Below, piece after piece: positions 24,687 through 36,107 of a stretch of DNA of 64,000 nt. The notes below the pieces were generated by a model that saw only the letters and a list, made by a program, of their open reading frames with translations, was not told the origin of the DNA and made no database searches. The stretch's first letter is position 1. Each line of letters begins with the position of its first letter. The DNA comes from Selaginella tamariscina (Eukaryota; Streptophyta; Lycopodiopsida; Selaginellales; Selaginellaceae), in assembly GCA_003024785.1 (NCBI GenBank), contig PUQB01000017.1, positions 310,001-374,000 of the forward strand. Direction: 5' to 3'. The translations under genes were made by a program, and so were the position numbers.

Positions 24687-26110
24687 TTATATTGTAGGTT
24701 GTGCTCGTAGGGAAAAATAACCAGGAATGAAAACCTCCCACGTGTTAAAGTTCACACGCACACCCTTAGCACGCATCCAATTGAAACCCAAAATCACATC
24801 ATACAATTGGGAAGGCATGACCCAAAGAGGTAACACCTTAGAATACGACCCTAGACAAATAAGGGCATAACAAGCCTGAGAAGAAATAGCAGAAGACTTA
24901 TTGTCTTCATACAATATTTGAAGTGTTTGCTGAGTAGGTTTCCCCAGAAGAGAACACTGTGTCACTAAGGAATGTCAAATGGATGAAATGGCCAACCTAG
25001 AATCAAGAAGAATTGATGTTGGACAATCACACACAAAACCTTCAAAAGAAAAGACAGTAGGTTCCTTCTCGAGTGTTCCAACCACACCTTGTAACATCAC
25101 ACCACGAAAACACAAAGTTGTAAAACCTCATCACACAATCCCTTTGTTGCATTGGTGATGGGAACTAGTTTCCTACTCATTATCAAAAAGAGGTAAATTA
25201 AATACATCCACTGGTGGAAATACAACTTCCTTGTCTTGTACCCCTTGATGAGCCAGATGTTGACGATTGACACACTCAACCGCTAAGTGCCCAAATAAGA
25301 TGGTGCATTCAAAACATTGTATTCCACGTCCGCACTATTGACCACATCCACGACCTCCGTATCCACGACCATGTCCTCGTCCTCGTCCTCGTCGCATGGG
25401 TTGGAATGCAACCTGTGGAATTGCAACATCTACCTCCATGGGTTGTGGATGAGCAGTTGGTGGAAGAGGAGCTGGTCCAAGCAATCCAGGTTAAATGCGA
25501 GTAGCAGAGGAGGCAGCACCATCTTCAAGTGTTTGTGTGATTTGAATAGCATCCTCCAAGGTTGTCGGGTGATGTCCACAAATAGGGACTCTTGTTGTAC
25601 CAAGCACTTGATAAAAGAGCCATTTCTTAACTACCTCGAATATGTTAGGATCCACTCGGGCCAAGTGGTTCTTAAAGCGAAATCCAAACTGTGCAGTTGT
25701 TTCACCACCTTTTTGCTACAACCTTAAAACTTCATCTAACGACACAGATGCATCCGCATGATGCCCGAATCAATTGCCAATACTGATAAAGACAAATCAA
25801 TTGTAGCCTTGGACACTGGGGCTAGGTGATGAAACCACAAGGTAGCAGATCCTTGCAGGCAAGGTGGCAGCTCATGAAGTTGATGGAGGGGATCCCATTG
25901 GTGATATGCAGCCACCAGATGAAAGTGCTCAACCCAAGCATGTGCATCTTCTGTAGCTGCTCCTGAGAAAGAGTCAGGGCGAAGACGAGGATTATACCCA
26001 GTTGGATTATGGGTTCTTTACGTTAAGACACTAAGCAATTGTTGTGTTTGAACTTGGGACTCTGCTATGGCCTGCAAAAGTTGTTCCACAGAGATAGCCA
26101 TAGCTAGATA
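24687..26110 (-). pseudogene. gypsy-2 gag and protease
   Basis: From right to left: a gag start near 26100 (MAISVEQLLQ-like), then matrix/capsid-type sequence broken by stops. An Arg/Gly-rich stretch at about 25320-25400 is encoded by GGACGA-type repeats. A zinc-knuckle-like CFECTILFGHLAVEC (25272-25316) has five instead of four residues between the second Cys and the His. The protease segment 24965-24687 keeps the family-typical MPSQLYDVILGFNWM but has lost a clear D-S/T-G. It is inactive. Confidence 0.7.
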
Positions 26111-26389
26111 AGGAGAGAAGAAAAGAAAGAAGAAGAAAGAAGAAGATGAATTGCGAGAGGTACTAGGATCGATACCCGGCGTCTCCACTAATGAAAAGGA
26201 CGTGTATTCAACCTTAAGGATACATACAAGGATAGCAAACCCTTCCTTATATACAAGGAAGCTAAGCTATTTTATGCAACCTTTGATCTAATCTTTTTGT
26301 CCTACGTGGCATTCATATTTAGTTCTAGTATATGCCTTAGAATATACTCAAGGTATATTTCGTAGAATCCCTACAGTAATTACCTTACA

Positions 26390-29300
26390 TTACCCCCCTT
26401 GTGAAAATCCTAATCATTCTGAGTAGGATTTACATACTTAGAAATTATATCTTTAAAAGTCCAATTCAAACGTTCGACTAGCCTGTTTGTGGATGAAAGA
26501 GAGACTTGAAAGATTGTTGAATTCCCATCCATGAAGTAAGAATCTTTAAAACTTTAGCAATAAAGGCAAGTCTATTATCTGATAAAATCCGTTTTGGACA
26601 TGAATGACAAAAAATTACCCGAGTGAGTAAAAAATTAGCAACATTATGGGCCGTGACATATAGTAAAGCTCCAACCTTCACTCAACATATTAGATAATCT
26701 ATTTAAACCACAACATATTCGTTGTCTGCAGCCAAAGGTGGAAAAGGACCAATTAAGTCCTATGTTACAAGTTCAAATATTCGTTCCACCTGTATAAATT
26801 TTAAAGCACTAGTTGATCATGAGGAGTTCCGAGGCTGACACAATGAACAACTTTTTACATACTGGATCACATCTTGTCGCATATTCAGCCAGTAAAAAAA
26901 CCTATTTAAAGTTCTTCAATAACCAAAATATCCACTAGAAAGTGGTGAATCATGATATGCTCCAAGATACCTAAGAACAAAATTGGTTGACATTGCCAAG
27001 CGTAGTGAAGTCATAACATTTGTGCCAATAAAATAAATTACACTATCATATATGCGAAATTGTGCCACAAATGAAGAAAAACGAAAGTTGGACGATTGAA
27101 AAGGATTGGTTAGTGCCAAACGAATAGGTTGAATTCAAGCATCTATTTCCCGAGTCCTTAAGACTTATGTGAGAGATGGAATTGTGAAATCTGATTAATT
27201 GGCCATAACTGCACAAGGAACCCTAGAAAGAGCATCAGCATCCACCACACGATCCCTTAGACAATGTTTGACCTCAAAGTTTACATCTAGAGCTGAAGTG
27301 CCCATCTGGCAAATCATTCGAGCAACTTCCTATTCTTCAGTAAGGCAAAAACAACTGCATAATCACACTCTAAAAGTGTATGAGACCTATGAAGATACAC
27401 ATGAAGATGCTCAAAAGCCCACACTACAACTAAGCACACAAGATCTAAAGCACAATAGTTGTGTTCAAGGCCTTGCAATGCTCTACTCACATATGCAATG
27501 GGATGTCGAATGGACTCATCACATACCTCAGTCTGCATTAGGACTTCACCAATATCTACAGCAAAAGCATTTGTTTGTAATATAAAAGGACGAGAAAAAT
27601 CCGAATAATGAAGCACCAAAGGGGATGTCAAATACTTTCGTAACTTACAAAAAGAATCTTCACAATCGTCAGTCCACACAAAAGGAACATCCTTATGTAA
27701 CAAGCTCATAAAGGAGTATTGACATTAGCCAAACAAGGTATAAAATGTCCTAAATATGTGACCTTACCAAAAAACTACCATAAAAATCATATATCCATTA
27801 GACGAGGAAATTTCGCCACAAACTTTACCTTGGATGGATCCACATGCAACCCCTCACGAGAAACCACATACCCCAAATACATAGTTTCATTGTGCCAAAA
27901 ACACACTTGAGCTTCTTTAACTTGAGCCTGTCATAGTTCTAACCTAGTGGGTTGATTACTTGGGTAAAGATTGTGGGATATGTGGGATATGTGAGTAAAA
28001 GACCCAAGTAGACTTGGGTTATCATGACCAGAGGCCCTCTCATAACCACCAATTGGCCCTTTGCTTAGTTGATTTAAAGGGAGAGGGAAAGGTTTTGACA
28101 TTTGGTATCAGAGTGGTCCCGAGTTCGATTCTCATTAGGGATGAACTTTGAGTAAAGCTCAGGCCACTAAGGTTAGTGCACTTGTCCTTACCTAACTAAA
28201 CCCCTCGATTACATGTGTACAGCCAAGCGTCTCTAAGATCGCCCGATTAACATGTGATGCAAGTACATACACATAGCAACCCTTGAGTCCATGGATGAGG
28301 GCATCCACTTTCTCAAATGGGTGGAGAATATCATAGTTCTAACTTAATGAGTTGACTACCTGGGTAAAGATTATGGGATATGTGAGATATGTGAGCAAAA
28401 GACCCAATGGACCTGGGTCATTATGACTAGGGGCCCTTTTATAACCACTAATTGGTCCTTTGCCTAGTTGGCTTAAGGGGAGAGGGAAAGGTTATGACAG
28501 AGCCCATACTCCCATAAACAATCAAACACACAAGTTACTTCCTTGAGATGATCTTGTCAAGATCCCTAAGTATGAACCAGAATGTCATCCAAGTACTTTG
28601 CAAATATCTCTAAAAACTCATCATTAAAAACTTATCCTTTATGCACTGAAATGTGGCAGGAGCAGACATTAAACTAAAAGGCATAACAAGAACTCATATA
28701 AACCAAAAGGAGTTTGGAATGCTATTTTGGGAATATCTTCAAGAGCCATAGGAATTTGCCAATAACCTGAAGCAAGATCCAATTTAGTAAACTAATGACT
28801 CTTACCTAATTGATTTAACAAATCTTGTGTGTTCGGCAAGATATAGCTATTTGGTTCCGTAATAGCATTTACGGGATGGTAATCCACCATGAACAGCTTA
28901 GATCCATTAGGTTTATCCACCAAATGGGGCTCCAATGTCCATGGACTGAAAGAACGGCGAGCCAACTTCTTCTCTAACAACTCTAACACACATTTTCGTA
29001 TGATGACCAATTCTTTTGAAGATCATCTTCGAACATCAGCTTTAGAAAGTAAATCATCCCCGTTCAAATGTGGTGTTGTATTCGAACCTTAGTAGTAGGG
29101 GTAATATCTGTAGAGAAAATATCTAAATATTTCTTAAATAATTGTTGTACATGAAACTCTTGCTGAGAAGAAGCTGGTTTGGTTGCCACCTGTACATCTC
29201 TAGAGTTCCTTGACACCAAGGACACAACTGCTGAAACATCTAGCTCATGCATAATGGCACTTGACAAAATTGCTCCACACTACTTGAGAAGGACTTTATC

Positions 29301-30240
29301 CAAAAGAAAAGGTGAATGACCTGGAAGTATCAATTGTCGAGGCTCAAATTGACATGCATCTAACTAAGTACACCCAAGGATAATGTCAAAAATCTGGTGT
29401 GAAAATACATGAAGTTGCAACGCGTCTACATAAGTCTCAAACTCCAAAGGTATTTGAGCAAGTGTAAATGAAACAACTTGAGTACATCCATTGCCATACA
29501 ACACATGTAAAGCTTTCTTTCTTGGCACCGTTGTCAAAGCACAACGCATAACCACGTTAACAAAAATTGAAGAAATATTAAAACCTGTATCAATAAGAAT
29601 AGTTATAGGGGTACTATATATGAAACTTTGTAGTGTAAATGGAGATAGCCCATTGTGAGGAATTCGCAAAGCTTGAGGTGAAAAAGAAAGAAAAGATGGA
29701 GGATCAGAAAATAAAGAAAAGATGTTAGGTGCCTATGTACTCAACACACCTATTCGTTTCCCGCTTCCACAGGAGCAACATCTACAACAACAACTTGTTG
29801 ATTCTAACCTAGACGCCAACCTAGATATGATGGTTGCCGGGAAACCACCGGCAATGTTGATAAGTGTGACCAAGTACACCACAAGCCCAACAAGACAATC
29901 ACCGCCATCCTTGTCCTTGACCATGTGAGTAGCTTTCACCTCCATAGGCACAGGACCAGCAAGAGCATTGAAAATTGGAGGAGTGATGGCCTCTGGAATG
30001 GGTAATTGTACTCTTAAAGCCCACGAGTGAAAGCCTCTTTCAGAATGACCCAATGCCCAAACATAACCAACAAGATTTAGTCGAAGAGTAGGTTATAACA
30101 TCTTTAATTTGCTAAGGTTAGACACGGTGGGATCATAAAATTTAATAGCAAACTGCATGACAAATTCATTTAATGCTTGCTTCAAACTATGGAGTTATTA
30201 AAATGCATCGTCAAGATCTTCTTTTCCTAAAGGTTAATTT
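26390..30240 (-). pseudogene. gypsy-1 beta gag-pol remnants
   Basis: On the minus strand: a zinc knuckle CWACGVLGHTYQHC (29851-29892, C-x2-C-x4-H-x4-C); a protease at 29669-29364 with an intact-looking ILIDTGFN and VFSHQIFDIILGC; the RT start at 29010-28792 (EPHLVDKPNGSKLFMVDYHPV); RNase H at 27709-27314 (PFVWTDDCEDSF, RPFILQTNAFAVDIGEVLMQ, HPIAYVSRALQG); and integrase pieces at 27119-26478 (HSCPKRILSDN). It is better preserved than the alpha copy but broken many times. A TRIM interrupts it at 27929-28499. Confidence 0.8.
27929..28499 (+). mobile_element. TRIM retrotransposon with TSD and initiator-Met primer site
   Basis: The left LTR 27929-28100 (172 bp, TGTCATAGTT...TTTTGACA) and right LTR 28329-28499 (171 bp, TATCATAGTT...TTATGACA) match along their length. 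Two bases after the left LTR is TGGTATCAGAG (28103-28113), the plant tRNA-iMet primer-binding sequence. A purine-rich GGGTGGAGAA precedes the right LTR. A 5-bp target duplication GAGCC flanks the element (27924-27928, 28500-28504). Total length is 571 bp with no coding capacity. The alpha copy of gypsy-1 has no insertion at this position. Confidence 0.93.
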
Positions 30241-30584
30241 AAACTCCTATAAACTAAATAATTACACATATGGTGGTTCAAGAAGAAATAACCCCACTAA
30301 AAATGCTATTAATATTCGTTTGCATTAAGAATATGCTGTTAATGGCCTTGTATGCTCTTATATGTATATATAAGATAGTAGAAATGTGTGTATACCCGTT
30401 TATGTCCAATATTAAGTACTGAGTACCAGTTACATTACTATACCACCGTAATAAAACTTAATGACAATACTCACAAGAATGTATATGTAACGTATAGTGA
30501 TGCAGTGGTGGATTCTGTAGAATATGCTTTTAAATTTGAAGTTAATAAGATTATTCAGGCCAATAAATATATTACAGGGGTAGG

Positions 30585-31330
30585 ATGAATTGGCACAAAT
30601 CGCGCGGTCTATGGCTTAGTGCACATGTGAGGCCAGATTGGGGAGCGAATTGGGGATTTATATGGGTCGAGCAGGGGAGTACAACCAGATACCTAGGGTT
30701 CCAATTGGGGACATGTATGATGCAAACCGGCAGAACATGTTCATTTTGCAACGCCTTCTCGCTCATATGTGTAGCTGGGGCAACCGCTCGCTCTCCCTTC
30801 CAGCAAGACTCGTGGTGGCAAATGCGGTACTCTTGGGCAGCCTCTGGTTTTACACAGGAGTATGGAGTCTCAGTGCGACGACTGTAAAGGAGATCGAGCA
30901 GCTTCTCCGTGTGTACATCTGGAAAGGATCAAGCCGCAAATAGAGGTACCAAGCTCGTGTGCGATGGAACTCCTGTGTGCGATCGCGAGCGGAGGGAGGA
31001 GTAGGATTGATCTCACCAGGCCCTGCCGCACGTGCTTTGCTGGTCAAGATGATGATAAGATGCTTCTACCCAAGGGGACAGCCATGGAAAGTGATGCTCC
31101 GCGCCTTGTGCATGCAAGTTAAGCCTCTCCGCTCATCCACTGCTCAGTGGGCCGAAGATCCCCGTTGGATATTCAGCATGCCACCCTTCAAGATTCCGGT
31201 ACCCCGCGATTCATATAGTGGGACATTGCTGCGGTACTGGATGGAGCTTGGACAGCCCTTGTCCCCGTGCAACCATCACGAATTGAGGAGCTGGTGTCCT
31301 TGCCGCTATTCCTCCATGAGTTGGTGCATC
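30585..31330 (+). pseudogene. LINE reverse transcriptase C-terminal part
   Basis: Overlapping plus-strand frames give a plant LINE RT tail: QIPRVPIGDMYDANRQNMF, then LSLPARLVVANAVLLGSLWF and EIEQLLRVYIWKG (30638-30943), continuing one frame over at 30959 with RSRAEGGVGLISP. These match the thumb/connection pattern of L1-like plant elements. At least two frameshifts break it and the catalytic palm is missing. Confidence 0.75.
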
Positions 31331-31633
31331 CGGTAGGCATTGGTATATCCCTTGGGGATGAGCGTATGCCACAAGGAGTTAAGGTTGTATATAGGCGGTG
31401 GCATGCAGCGGGGCTGCGTACTGTGGGACAACTCAGGGAGTTGGATATGCAGCCGGATCGGGTGCTAGCCTGGATCCGCAAGTGGGAACCGGATAGGAAT
31501 ACAGCTCGACTAACGGATAGTGAGACAACAGCAATTTATATCATGCTGTCAGCACGTGAGCAGGTGTTAAAGGAATTGGGGGTACTTGGCCGGAACGTGA
31601 AACTCGAGCGGGGACTGGTACCGCATTGGAACG

Positions 31634-32713
31634 ATGGTTTGGTATGTAGCTGATGTGGATGCCATGGAGGGAGCAGGATTCCAAGTGGGACCAGATGGCC
31701 TCCTTAACCCGCAACTAGTATGCTTTTCTCCACTTCCAGAGCTAGTCAATATCGGGCTGGTGCGCGTCATCGACATGGCGAAGAAGAGGCCAACAGTAGA
31801 CCCAGAAGTAAAGCATGGACAGTGGTGGCACTTAATGGTTTTCCGGAACCAGCTAGTTGAAGAATTGGAGGTAGACCCGAAGATGTGGAGATGGACGAGT
31901 GCGGCGGGACACGGTTTTTTCAGTTATGAACCACGAGTGGGAAGAAAGGCCTTCACCGGTCAACAGCCTCCATCCAAACTGGAGGAACACATGGGCAGAA
32001 TAGGGCTTCCTAGGGCGCTTGCACAGACACTGGGGAGAGAGATTTGGACAGGCTATTGGTCGAGCGGTATCAAAGCCTTCATGTGGCTTTTGCTACAAGA
32101 TAGCTTAGCAGTCCGAGCCAACATACGGGGATTACCTTGTAACACATGTATGTGCTGTGGAGAAGTGGAGACCGAGAGGCATTGCTTATGGGACTGTCGT
32201 GCTGCCAAAGCAGTATGGAGTAGAGCGATGACCTTGGTTCAGCAGCTGGGTCGTGGTGATGATGCAGTAATAGGATGGGAAACCGCCTGTCTTGGGGAAC
32301 ATGTGGCACATGTGCGTGCCACAGCAGGTGTCTGGCGAGTACATGGGAGACGGGATACCAGACCGGTATTTGATCCCGGGGGACAGCAAGAGATAATGGA
32401 AGAACCGCCTGGGCTATGGCTAAACCAGTGGTACTTCTTGCGTGGTGTGACCATGTGGACGATTTGGCGAGCCAGAAATGCAGAAGTGTTCCAAGGGCAT
32501 AGGTGGAGCTTACAGAGGACAATAGCTTTTATGTGGGTGACCTTGGTCTCTCTGGTGGCAGGATCATATGAAGAAGCACGTGCCACATGTGACATAGGGG
32601 AGTATGGAGTGTATGACGAACAATGGTTACCAGCTCTTGGCCGCCTAGTGAGGAGACCTGGAAACCTGCGTGCATCCATTACTGGTGGTGGCAACCGCCC
32701 TTATAGTTTTTAG
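31634..32713 (+). pseudogene. LINE C-terminal protein with RT zinc-binding domain
   Basis: An open frame of 359 codons. A zf-RVT-type motif is visible near residues 165-195: LPCNTCMCCGEVETERHCLW followed by DC and AVW, the usual C-x2-C...H...C spacing. Upstream is WTGYWSSGIKAFMWLLLQDS, like the W-x-x-x-x-P-x-K-x-F-x-W segment before that finger. The frame continues the element's RT, but separated by frameshifts, and the listed start is simply the first usable one. It would not be translated alone unless from an internal start. Confidence 0.75.
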
Positions 32714-32977
32714 AAGGAGATGCATCGTTGGATCCTGCTTGGAGAGACTAATGTACAGCTCGACAGGAATTCTACAGTCAATGGATAGGTGACATGGCAG
32801 ATGGATGACATGGCAGGGCAGATAGGTGACATGGCAAACATAGAGAGGTACATAGATACACGGTAGGAGTTAGTGGGAAGTAGGAATAAGGTAGCTTCTA
32901 TTCGCAAAAGGAATCATCTATGTACATTACTACACTAGTGAATAAGAGATATAGATTTCCGCCAATAAAATATTACA

Positions 32978-34477
32978 ATATAATTAGTATATATACTATT
33001 TAAGCTGAATTCTTGAATATTAATCAAAATGTGAACTGGGCACATTATATGTTAAAACATGTTTACTTGTTGTTTAAGAGATAATCATCCGTATAATCTG
33101 TGTTTAAATAAATGAACACTGCCAAAGACCTTCCAAGCCTCCCCATTTTCAAAGATTGAGCATCTCGAAACATCTATTCATAATTTAAAACAATATAATT
33201 TTAAAAACTAAAAGATAAAAGAAAATTATGATATATACATATATACTTTCTAAATAAAGCGTCTTTCTCTGTGTCCATCGGAAACGCCTTCTGTATAAGG
33301 AATCAGTTAAAATATTATTGTCTTTTCTTCTTAAATGTTGTAAATAGTAATTACATGTACAATCTTATTGCATTCTTTAAATTTTATGTACACAGTAATT
33401 AAATTGATAAGCAAGCTGGTCCAACATAGATCATATATGTAATTATTATAATATAATCCACGCTACTTTTATACTTCTTATCCAAAAAAGCACCATATAC
33501 ACACACATACTTACACTTTTAAAAAAATTTCTCTAATCTATTATTAACTGTGCTACCTATAATCTTCATATATTGTGTCAATATCATACAGAAAGAGCTA
33601 TGTCAAAAATAATTATATCCTCTGTTAATTATGATACATTATTATATATACAATCTTATTGCATTTCATGATATTATTTTTATAATATAAATACTAATTA
33701 AGATTCTTACTGATAAGCAAACTGAGTCCTGTTTCATTCGAAACTCATTACTTGCAATATTTTCCAAAAACCAACTTGTGATTTAAAACTAATTCATCCG
33801 CGTAGTACTTGTAACAAAATTTTAGCTGTAATTATTATATATGTGCACGTAAATTTATGGTTATTTTTTACTTCTTATGTTGAGTTTCCAGAAAACACCA
33901 GTAGAAGTTTTTGAGAAGAAGGCAATAATATTTTTAACTGATTCCTTGTACATAATACTAAACAATCTTTTCATTAAAATGGAATAACGAAACTTCACAT
34001 CTTTACCATAACAATACTATATAATACATAATATAACACTTTGAAAATGATTTTAAACAAGAATTCAAAAAACATTACATTTTAAATTTTGAAAACGCAG
34101 CCCTACTTTCAACGAACAGGCGAAATATGGTGTAATGATAATAAAAACTTTTTATAATATCATTTCTAATTATCATATGTATATGATACAATCTTTTTTT
34201 TCCTTTTTCTTTTATGTTTCTGCTCAATCTTTCAAAACAGTGAGGCTTGGAAAAAGGTTTCTCGGACATAAATTATTATGTAGTAGCTTTAAGAATATGC
34301 TGTTAGTGTAATGCTCTTCCTTTACACTCCATAGTGAGTATATACAGTCGTCCATGACCAGGTTTCTCTTGAAAATTTGTGTTTAATTCACACTTACCTG
34401 AAGAAATTCAGATATTAACAATAAACATACTTTTATGTATTAATATACATATACATACAGTATTAATTTAACAAGCA

Positions 34478-34533
<56 letters not shown>

Positions 34534-34726
34534 CATTGTATCTGTGCTACCTATAATCTTCATATATCAAACAGAAAGAGCTTTACGTCGAAGTAAAATT
34601 TTAAGGTATTTATAATACCAAAATATTCTTCCATTACATTTTTATATACCATTTCCCTATGGATACACTAACATAAATAATTTTATGGTTTTAAATGTAA
34701 TACACATTCTCATACGCATGTGTTTT

Positions 34727-34761
<35 letters not shown>

Positions 34762-36107
34762 CATATGTTTGTAAAAGAACTAATAATAATATAATATAAT
34801 TTATGGACGACAGTCTTTCACATGCAATCTGCCTGAAACAGATCCACGTTCAGATCTCATAGCAGAACCGTAATATACTATGTTTATAAATAATTATGTT
34901 ATGCATCGTAGAATAGTTAAAATTATGAATGATTAAATTTGATTATGTTCTTCATAAGAAACTTTTCATAGTTGTTACAGATACAATCTTATTACATTTT
35001 AATGATACTATTTACATATTTAATATAGAAATATTAAATTTTAAATTCAATTAATCTAACATATACAATAAATATGCGTATATGTATTAATATAATAAGC
35101 ACTTCATATATAAAAAATAGTTAGAAACTATATATATATAAACACAATATTTACTTATAACACGGGTGGGAGCCATGCTGTGTGCATTATCACGTATTGG
35201 CTTGACCGTGTTCACCCTAAACCCTCACGCGAGTTTCGAGTGAGCACCATTCTTTGTTAGGGAGGAGAGGTATTATTCTATTACAAACACATATATATAC
35301 ACTCTCACAACACATGCACACAGCTTGACTGATATTCTCGAAGCTTAAAGGCTAAACCATGATATAATTTATGAAATAATATATGTTTCATTAGATAAAT
35401 ATAAAAACATAAGCCTTACTAACATAAACATAAAAATGTATATACATAGTCTTACTCGGTTTCTAAAGAGAACATATTTTCAAGAAATTCCTTTATTCAA
35501 CATGGTGTTTAATTTTAAGATAAATATAATTATTAATTTGTAAGAAAATTAATTTCATATGAATAAGCAAGAGAAAGTGATGATAAATATATATTTTCAT
35601 TTAGGATTTAGACGAGGATGTGAAATGTGAAGTTTGTATAATATGCTTTTAAATTTAAATTTAATCAGATTATTTAATGTGTAATAAAGCAAATACTATT
35701 CAATTAAAATTAACTATATTAATTATACTTTAACAAATTTAATAGCAATTATTTATTAATATGTAAACTTGGCTTTCGAACCTCGTTCAGATCGTGTTAA
35801 TAAATAAATATATTACAATAAATTGTATAGATAAATAGTATATATATATTATTAAGTTAAATTTTTGAATATTAATCAAAATATGAACTGTGCATACGCA
35901 CATTCATTATATGTTAAAACATGTTTACTTGTTTTTTAGCATTCTGCGAGAGATAATCATACGGTAGAACCTGAGTTTGGATAAGCCTCACCATTTTAAA
36001 AGACTATAATTTTAAAAACTAAAAAGAAAAAAGAAAAAAGAAAATTATTATGATATATACATATAATAAAATGAAAGCCTCTGTACAAGGAATCAGTTAA
36101 AATATTA
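32978..36107. repeat. AT-rich spacer, unit B
   Basis: Copy of 7423-10862. It differs by loss of the segment equivalent to 9021-9356 (junction near 34600, at AGTAAAAT/TTTAAGG) and by an expanded (AT)n at 34481-34531. No coding sequence is supported; the small minus-strand frame at 34075-34269 is changed relative to unit A by one-base indels. Confidence 0.85.

Larger units (their letters stand above)
21777..26375 (-). mobile_element. Ty3/gypsy retrotransposon gypsy-2, nested in a gypsy-1 LTR
   Basis: Two 184-bp LTRs (21777-21960 and 26192-26375) begin TGAAAAGGA and end CTTACA/CTACA. On the minus strand the 5' LTR is followed by TAGTGGAGACGCCGGGTATC (26167-26190 region), a good match to the 3' end of plant tRNA-Ala(AGC), the likely primer. 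A purine tract (GAGGAGGAAG) precedes the 3' LTR at 21961-21975. Flanks ATAA and GTAA may be a decayed target duplication. Domain order is gag, protease, RT, RNase H, integrase. Many stops make it inactive. Confidence 0.9.
21604..30247 (-). mobile_element. Decayed Ty3/gypsy retrotransposon, copy gypsy-1 beta
   Basis: The 3' LTR starts TGTGAGAACCCC at 21604. It is split at 21776/26376 by gypsy-2 and resumes as GTAATTACCTTACA (26376-26389). Minus-strand gag-pol follows to about 30240. The 5' LTR is gone: the element meets unit B directly at 30248. It occupies the same place in the array flank as gypsy-1 alpha at 747, so both probably descend from one insertion. A TRIM sits in its RT region. Confidence 0.8.
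30577..32960 (+). mobile_element. 5'-truncated LINE (non-LTR retrotransposon)
   Basis: A GC-richer block sits between near-identical 16-17 bp direct repeats (CCAATAAATATATTACA at 30560-30576, CCAATAAAATATTACA at 32962-32977). Unit A has the single uninterrupted sequence at about 7406-7422, so this is a target-primed insertion with an empty site in hand. It encodes the C-terminal end of a plant LINE RT and an RT zinc-binding domain. The 5' part is absent, as usual for LINEs. The 3' tail has three GACATGGCA repeats but no poly(A). Confidence 0.88.

Noticed and set aside
25317..25727. 136-codon plus-strand frame rich in Ser/Thr
   Set aside because: It is antisense to the Arg/Gly-rich gag and zinc-knuckle region of gypsy-2. 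Its composition comes from the complement of GGACGA-type repeats.
32079..32694. Long minus-strand frames over the LINE
   Set aside because: Antisense to the RT zinc-binding frame. The sense frame carries the recognisable motifs.
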